Below are positions 32,359-37,060 of a DNA stretch of 37,060 nucleotides, one piece after another. Position 1 is the first letter of the stretch. Each line of letters begins with the position of its first letter. The DNA is from an uncultured Bacteroidales bacterium (GTDB taxonomy: Bacteria; Bacteroidota; Bacteroidia; Bacteroidales; Muribaculaceae), in NCBI GenBank assembly GCA_902784675.1, contig CACZVR010000016.1, positions 1 through 37,060 on the forward strand, written 5' to 3'. The position numbers and the translations under genes were made by a program. The notes beneath the pieces are model-generated. The model had not been told where the DNA came from, searched no databases, and was given only the letters and a program-made list of their open reading frames with translations.

Positions 32359-33519
32359 ATGATGAAAACGAAAACTATCAAGACATTACTGGTTGCTGTC
32401 ATGGTGATGGCAGCAATGAGCGTGCCTGGAACAGCCAATGCCCAGCTGGGCGGACTGATTAACAAGGCCAAGAAGAAAGCCGAGCAGGTCGTTGAGAAGA
32501 AGAAAGAGGATGTCAAGAAGGAAGCCACAAAGGCCAAGGAAGAGGCCAAGATGAGTGCCCTTGAAACCCAACGTCCTCCCCTGCCCTGGGTCATGGCCCC
32601 GGACGGCACGTACAACGGCATCGGCATGGAGGAGTTTGTGGATCGCATGGCCGAGATGGACATCACCGAGGACGGACTGAAAAAACTCAAGGCCCAGATG
32701 GATGCCCGTTTCAAGCACAACCATGTGCTCGACAAGATCAATTCCGGACCAGATTATGACGTAAAACTCTGGGAGAGCATCCAGAAAGAGAATGAACGCT
32801 ATTGGCAATTCTATGACAAAATCAGTTCCTGGACCCTCGTCTTGATCAACAGCACGAAAGTCACCGAAGATGCTGATGGCGCTGTGAGCGTTTCAACCAA
32901 AGGGAGCCTGATGACGGCGAACAAGTACCGTGCAAAAGGTTCGGTTCAAGGCATCACCCTAGTGAGTCGTAACGGCAAATATGTCTTCGCCACCCTAGGC
33001 GGACAAGGTTCCTACCTGAGCCCTGCAGACCTGGAGGGTGCCAAAAAATGTGCCAAACAGATGCACCTGTTCCAGATTTTCACCAAGGACATCCATCTGC
33101 TGTGGGATGAAGTTGGCGAAAAGTACAGTAATACTCAAAAATACATGTACTACAATCAAAATGTATATGCCAATGCAGCAGATCAAGCCATCGCGCAGAA
33201 CAGTCCCGAAAACATCGATTACAAGGCCATGCCCAAGGCCGGCTCGATGCACGCCAAGTTCAAAGCCGAGGCGCTGGCTATCGCCAAGGCCGATGACCCC
33301 AAGGTGATTGATGTCATCATCACCAGCAGCGACTGGGATGTGTTGATGAAGGGTCTAGTGCCCGAGCGCCGCAACATCTATGGCTACATCGTCACCCAGG
33401 ACGAGCTCGGCAAGAAATGCTCAGAGCGCGTGTGGACCCAGAAGTATCAGGGTGACGGCAAGTACGGCAAGCTGAAAGCCGGCGGTGTGGGCGTCTCGAG
33501 TGACTTCTATGTGAAATGA
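32359..33519 (+). CDS. Secreted protein of unknown function with Lys/Glu-rich helix
   Basis: 386 aa from the first of two adjacent ATGs (32359, 32362), chosen because they begin a clear signal peptide (MMKTKTIKTLLVAVMVMAAM). An upstream in-frame ATG (32287) lies almost on the -7 box and is unlikely. Mature residues about 33-66 form a highly charged helix (KKAEQVVEKKKEDVKKEATK), probably a coiled coil or spacer. The rest is a mixed alpha/beta region with no motif I recognise, including PPLPWVMAPDGTYNGIG and a C-terminal SDWDVLMKGLVPERRNIYGY. No lipobox, dockerin or sorting tail is seen. It is monocistronic. I assign no function. Confidence 0.85.
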   Translation: MMKTKTIKTLLVAVMVMAAMSVPGTANAQLGGLINKAKKKAEQVVEKKKEDVKKEATKAKEEAKMSALETQRPPLPWVMAPDGTYNGIGMEEFVDRMAEMDITEDGLKKLKAQMDARFKHNHVLDKINSGPDYDVKLWESIQKENERYWQFYDKISSWTLVLINSTKVTEDADGAVSVSTKGSLMTANKYRAKGSVQGITLVSRNGKYVFATLGGQGSYLSPADLEGAKKCAKQMHLFQIFTKDIHLLWDEVGEKYSNTQKYMYYNQNVYANAADQAIAQNSPENIDYKAMPKAGSMHAKFKAEALAIAKADDPKVIDVIITSSDWDVLMKGLVPERRNIYGYIVTQDELGKKCSERVWTQKYQGDGKYGKLKAGGVGVSSDFYVK

Positions 33520-33529
33520 GGTATCGGGC

Positions 33530-33560
33530 TTTAGGTAACTGGACTGACTGGACCAGTTAC
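33530..33560 (+). repeat. Short mixed repeat: one heptamer, two nonamers and an inverted repeat
   Basis: One TTAGGTA (33531-33537) is followed by CTGGACTGA and CTGGACCAG (33539-33556). GTAACTGG (33535-33542) is inverted by CCAGTTAC (33553-33560). It is the only place where the 7-mer and 9-mer families touch. Confidence 0.6.
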
Positions 33561-33575
33561 TAGAATCTAGAGACT

Positions 33576-33620
33576 AAAAAAGGCTTTAGGGACCTTCGGG
33601 ACCTTAAAGCCTTTTTCTTT
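33576..33620. terminator. Strong bidirectional terminator with TTCG loop
   Basis: AAAGGCTTTAGGGACC, loop TTCG, GGACCTTAAAGCCTTT: 16 positions with one A-A mismatch and one wobble, flanked by A6 and T5. The C(UUCG)G tetraloop is very stable. It serves both the hypothetical gene (plus) and the YkvA gene (minus). The left arm contains TTAGGG, so it may have formed from repeat sequence. Confidence 0.9.
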
Positions 33621-33622
33621 TC

Positions 33623-34072
33623 TCAATATTCCTCGGCCTCAACGTCGATAATACGGGGGTCGTCGGGGCGGATGTGGGGAATGGTGAGATCCACCTCCTC
33701 GCCCTCCTCGGGGCCGAACCACTCGCGCAGGCGTTCGCGGGCTTTGCGCTCAATCTCGGGGGTGATGAATTTCCTGATTTTGAACAATGCCCATGCCAGT
33801 GCAGCAAGGTCGTCGGTAAATCCCAATCCCAGAATGGCATCGGGGATGAAATCCAAGGGCAGGATAAAGTATCCCAGAGCTCCCAAGATCTTGAATTTGA
33901 GGCTTGAGGGGACAGCGGGGTCCCGAGCCACATAATAGAGCACCAGGACATAATAGACCGCCTTGCGACCCGCCTTGCGCGCTACCTTTTTCAGCTTCTT
34001 CCACAACTTGCTGTCGTTGAAGTACTGGGCATAATCATCGAGATTGATATTCCTTTTAGCTGCCATTGTCAT
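33623..34072 (-). CDS. YkvA/DUF1232 family membrane-associated protein
   Basis: 149 aa starting MTMAAKRN (34072); a second Met at 34066 is equally possible. The DUF1232 core is KAVYYVLVLYYVARDPAVPS then ILGALGYFILPLDFIPDAIL and GFTDDLAALAWAL. The LPLDFIPD motif is diagnostic. One hydrophobic hairpin at about 60-97 suggests membrane association, and the tail is acidic. The family's function is unknown. It is divergent from pyrG and ends at the shared terminator. The 34073-34231 spacer shows the pyrG -7 box and no clear promoter for this gene. Confidence 0.9.
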   Translation of the reverse strand: MTMAAKRNINLDDYAQYFNDSKLWKKLKKVARKAGRKAVYYVLVLYYVARDPAVPSSLKFKILGALGYFILPLDFIPDAILGLGFTDDLAALAWALFKIRKFITPEIERKARERLREWFGPEEGEEVDLTIPHIRPDDPRIIDVEAEEY

Positions 34073-34204
34073 TATCGTTAAAAAGTGAGTTCTGTCACCC
34101 CATGCGGCAAATCCCGTGCCAACATGCGCTGACCGATGAAAATCACCCGAAAACAGCCTCCGAAAAACTACGTCTAAGATAGCGACAAATTCAATGAAAA
34201 GTGG

Positions 34205-34212
34205 TACCTTTG
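34205..34212 (+). promoter_or_regulatory. -7 box of pyrG
   Basis: TACCTTTG, 19 nt before the ATG; a short leader. No -33 TTTG. Confidence 0.62.
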
Positions 34213-34225
34213 CAAGTTGAATTAA

Positions 34226-35854
<1,629 letters not shown>

Positions 35855-35987
35855 CCTCACGCTAAGACGCTAAGGCGCTAAGATTTTTTAGTTGCTGACG
35901 CGCAAGTGTGAATACTTCTCAAGAACCACCATCAGAAATAACAGAAAAAATAATTAAAACATAGCGCCTTAGCGCCATAGCGTGAGG
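35855..35987 (+). repeat. Inverted octamer element between pyrG and yidC
   Basis: 133 bp. The left arm is CCTC + ACGCTAAG, ACGCTAAG, GCGCTAAG (35855-35882). The right arm is ATAGCGCC, TTAGCGCC, ATAGCGTG + AGG (35961-35987). The arms are inverted repeats over about 26 bp with two mismatches, around an A/T-rich core with no coding potential. It starts right after the pyrG stop and ends 15 nt before yidC. MITE-like in outline, but no target-site duplication was seen. Confidence 0.85.
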
Positions 35988-36002
35988 CAAAACAGAAAAA
36001 CA

Positions 36003-37060
36003 ATGGATAAAAACACTTTGATTGGAATGTTGCTGATGGGACTCGTTATCTTCGGGTTCATGTGGCTGCAGAAGCCCAGCGAAGCCGAGATGGCAGAACG
36101 TCAGCGACAAATGGACTCTATCGCTGCTGTGCAGAAAGCCGAACAGCAGCGCAGCATCGGTGAGGGCAACGTGGACACCCTGAGCACCGAAGATCTCTCG
36201 CACATCAAGAGCGTATTGGAGAGCATGCCTGCCGAGAACGCCACGATCAACAACGAGGGCGTCATGCTCACGTTGAAGGACGGCAAAATCAGCGGCACCG
36301 TGAAGGTTGGCGACAAAGTCCTGGAATGGGACGAAGTGACTGCAGCCGAGAGCAAAGACCCTGCGTCACACAACCTGGCAGTCCAGGCCGTGGAACGCGT
36401 CCTTGACACCTATGCCAAGAATGGCTCTTTCGCCTCGTCACTGTCGGGCACCGAACAGTTTGTCACCCTCGAGAATGACTCGATCAAGGTTGAGTTGAGC
36501 AGCAAGGGCGGCATCATCTCTCGCGCGACACTCAAGGGCTACAATACCTATAAGACACCGCAACTGGTGCTCTTTGACAAGGGAGATAATGACTACAGCT
36601 TCACGCTGAGCAACAACACGCAGCGCTTTGAAACCAAGAACTTCTTCTTCGAGCCCAAGAAACTCAATGACAGCACTGTGCTGATGAATCTGCAGCTCGA
36701 AGGCGGCGCACAGTGGGGTTTGAAGTACACCCTCGTCCCCGGCACCTACATGGTGCGCATGGAGATGGTGCAGCAAGGCATGTCGCAGGTGATTCCCATG
36801 AACATCAACATGGTGGACCTCGACTGGCACCAGAAAATTTCGCGCCACGAGTTCGGCAAGACCTTTGAGGAGCGCTGGAGCGGCATCTGCTACAAGTTTG
36901 CCGGCAAGGGCGGCGATGTGACGACCACCAGCGAGAGCGGCAACGATGAAAAGGAAGTTAATGACATGCTGAAATGGGTGAGCGCCAAGAACCAGTTCTT
37001 CTCTACCGTGCTCATCGCCGATAGCGTCATGACCACCGCCAAGATGACCAGCGTGGCTGT
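36003..37060 (+). CDS. yidC: Membrane protein insertase YidC, 5' part only
   Basis: 352 complete codons are visible before the window ends. The N-terminus MDKNTLIGMLLMGLVIFGFM is the first membrane helix. A charged linker (about 24-60) and the large periplasmic beta-sandwich domain typical of Gram-negative YidC follow (about 100-352: FVTLENDSIKVELSSKGG, FSTVLIADSVM). The catalytic transmembrane core lies beyond the edge. YidC inserts inner-membrane proteins with or without SecYEG. Position after pyrG supports the assignment. Confidence 0.93.
   Translation, partial: MDKNTLIGMLLMGLVIFGFMWLQKPSEAEMAERQRQMDSIAAVQKAEQQRSIGEGNVDTLSTEDLSHIKSVLESMPAENATINNEGVMLTLKDGKISGTVKVGDKVLEWDEVTAAESKDPASHNLAVQAVERVLDTYAKNGSFASSLSGTEQFVTLENDSIKVELSSKGGIISRATLKGYNTYKTPQLVLFDKGDNDYSFTLSNNTQRFETKNFFFEPKKLNDSTVLMNLQLEGGAQWGLKYTLVPGTYMVRMEMVQQGMSQVIPMNINMVDLDWHQKISRHEFGKTFEERWSGICYKFAGKGGDVTTTSESGNDEKEVNDMLKWVSAKNQFFSTVLIADSVMTTAKMTSVA

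Noticed and set aside
35855..35987. Insertion sequence
   Set aside because: There is no coding capacity in the core and no target-site duplication was found; reported as a repeat element only.

Overview
The window looks like chromosomal DNA from a gut-type member of the Bacteroidales, most likely Prevotellaceae or Muribaculaceae. The evidence is the repeated use of the Bacteroidetes -7 promoter box TAnnTTTG (often TACCTTTG), the absence of Shine-Dalgarno spacing, secreted C10 (streptopain-like) peptidases ending in dockerin-like repeats, a pyrG-yidC pair, and family-typical versions of AroB, SpeA, RluA and LMW-PTP. No transposase, integrase, phage, CRISPR or defence gene was found.

Layout. 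1-177: start of an unrecognised gene leaving the window, preceded by a GC-rich hairpin-rich spacer. 466-7870: three tandem minus-strand secreted C10 cysteine peptidases; the second and third are recent duplicates. 8269-13421: a small TonB-C protein, an RluA-family pseudouridine synthase, then xth, an AI-2E-family permease and miaA. 13473-16046: a fourth, more divergent C10 peptidase. 16214-20173: cutC, a GH20 hexosaminidase and a LMW tyrosine phosphatase (the last two overlap by ATGA). 20354-23014: a DUF5715-like lipoprotein, a HAD hydrolase and aroB. 23045-26533 (minus): a DMT transporter, a GH53 endo-galactanase, tRNA-Pro(GGG) and class II fructose-bisphosphate aldolase. 26829-30318 (plus): speA, truA, a damaged rplU and rpmA. 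30517-33519: a secreted peptidylarginine deiminase of the Porphyromonas PPAD type with a dockerin-like tail, and a secreted protein of unknown function. 33623-37060: a YkvA/DUF1232 protein, pyrG and the 5' part of yidC.

Biological theme. Five secreted proteins (four C10 peptidases and the arginine deiminase) share C-terminal dockerin-like modules. They form an extracellular set of protein-processing enzymes embedded among housekeeping genes. GH20 and GH53 enzymes add host or plant glycan degradation.

Most unusual signals. (1) Intergenic spacers hold short-period degenerate tandem arrays in three families: heptamers (TTAGGNN, phase kept over 84 and 77 bp), octamers (RCGCTAAG, arranged as inverted arrays) and nonamers (YTGGANNNN). 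Many start on or just after a stop codon. (2) rplU has lost about 34 codons and its frame, and the heptamer TTAGGCT lies exactly at the junction. (3) A PPAD-like deiminase keeps both substrate-carboxylate-binding arginines but carries a dockerin-like tail. (4) Near-identical terminator cassettes follow unrelated genes.
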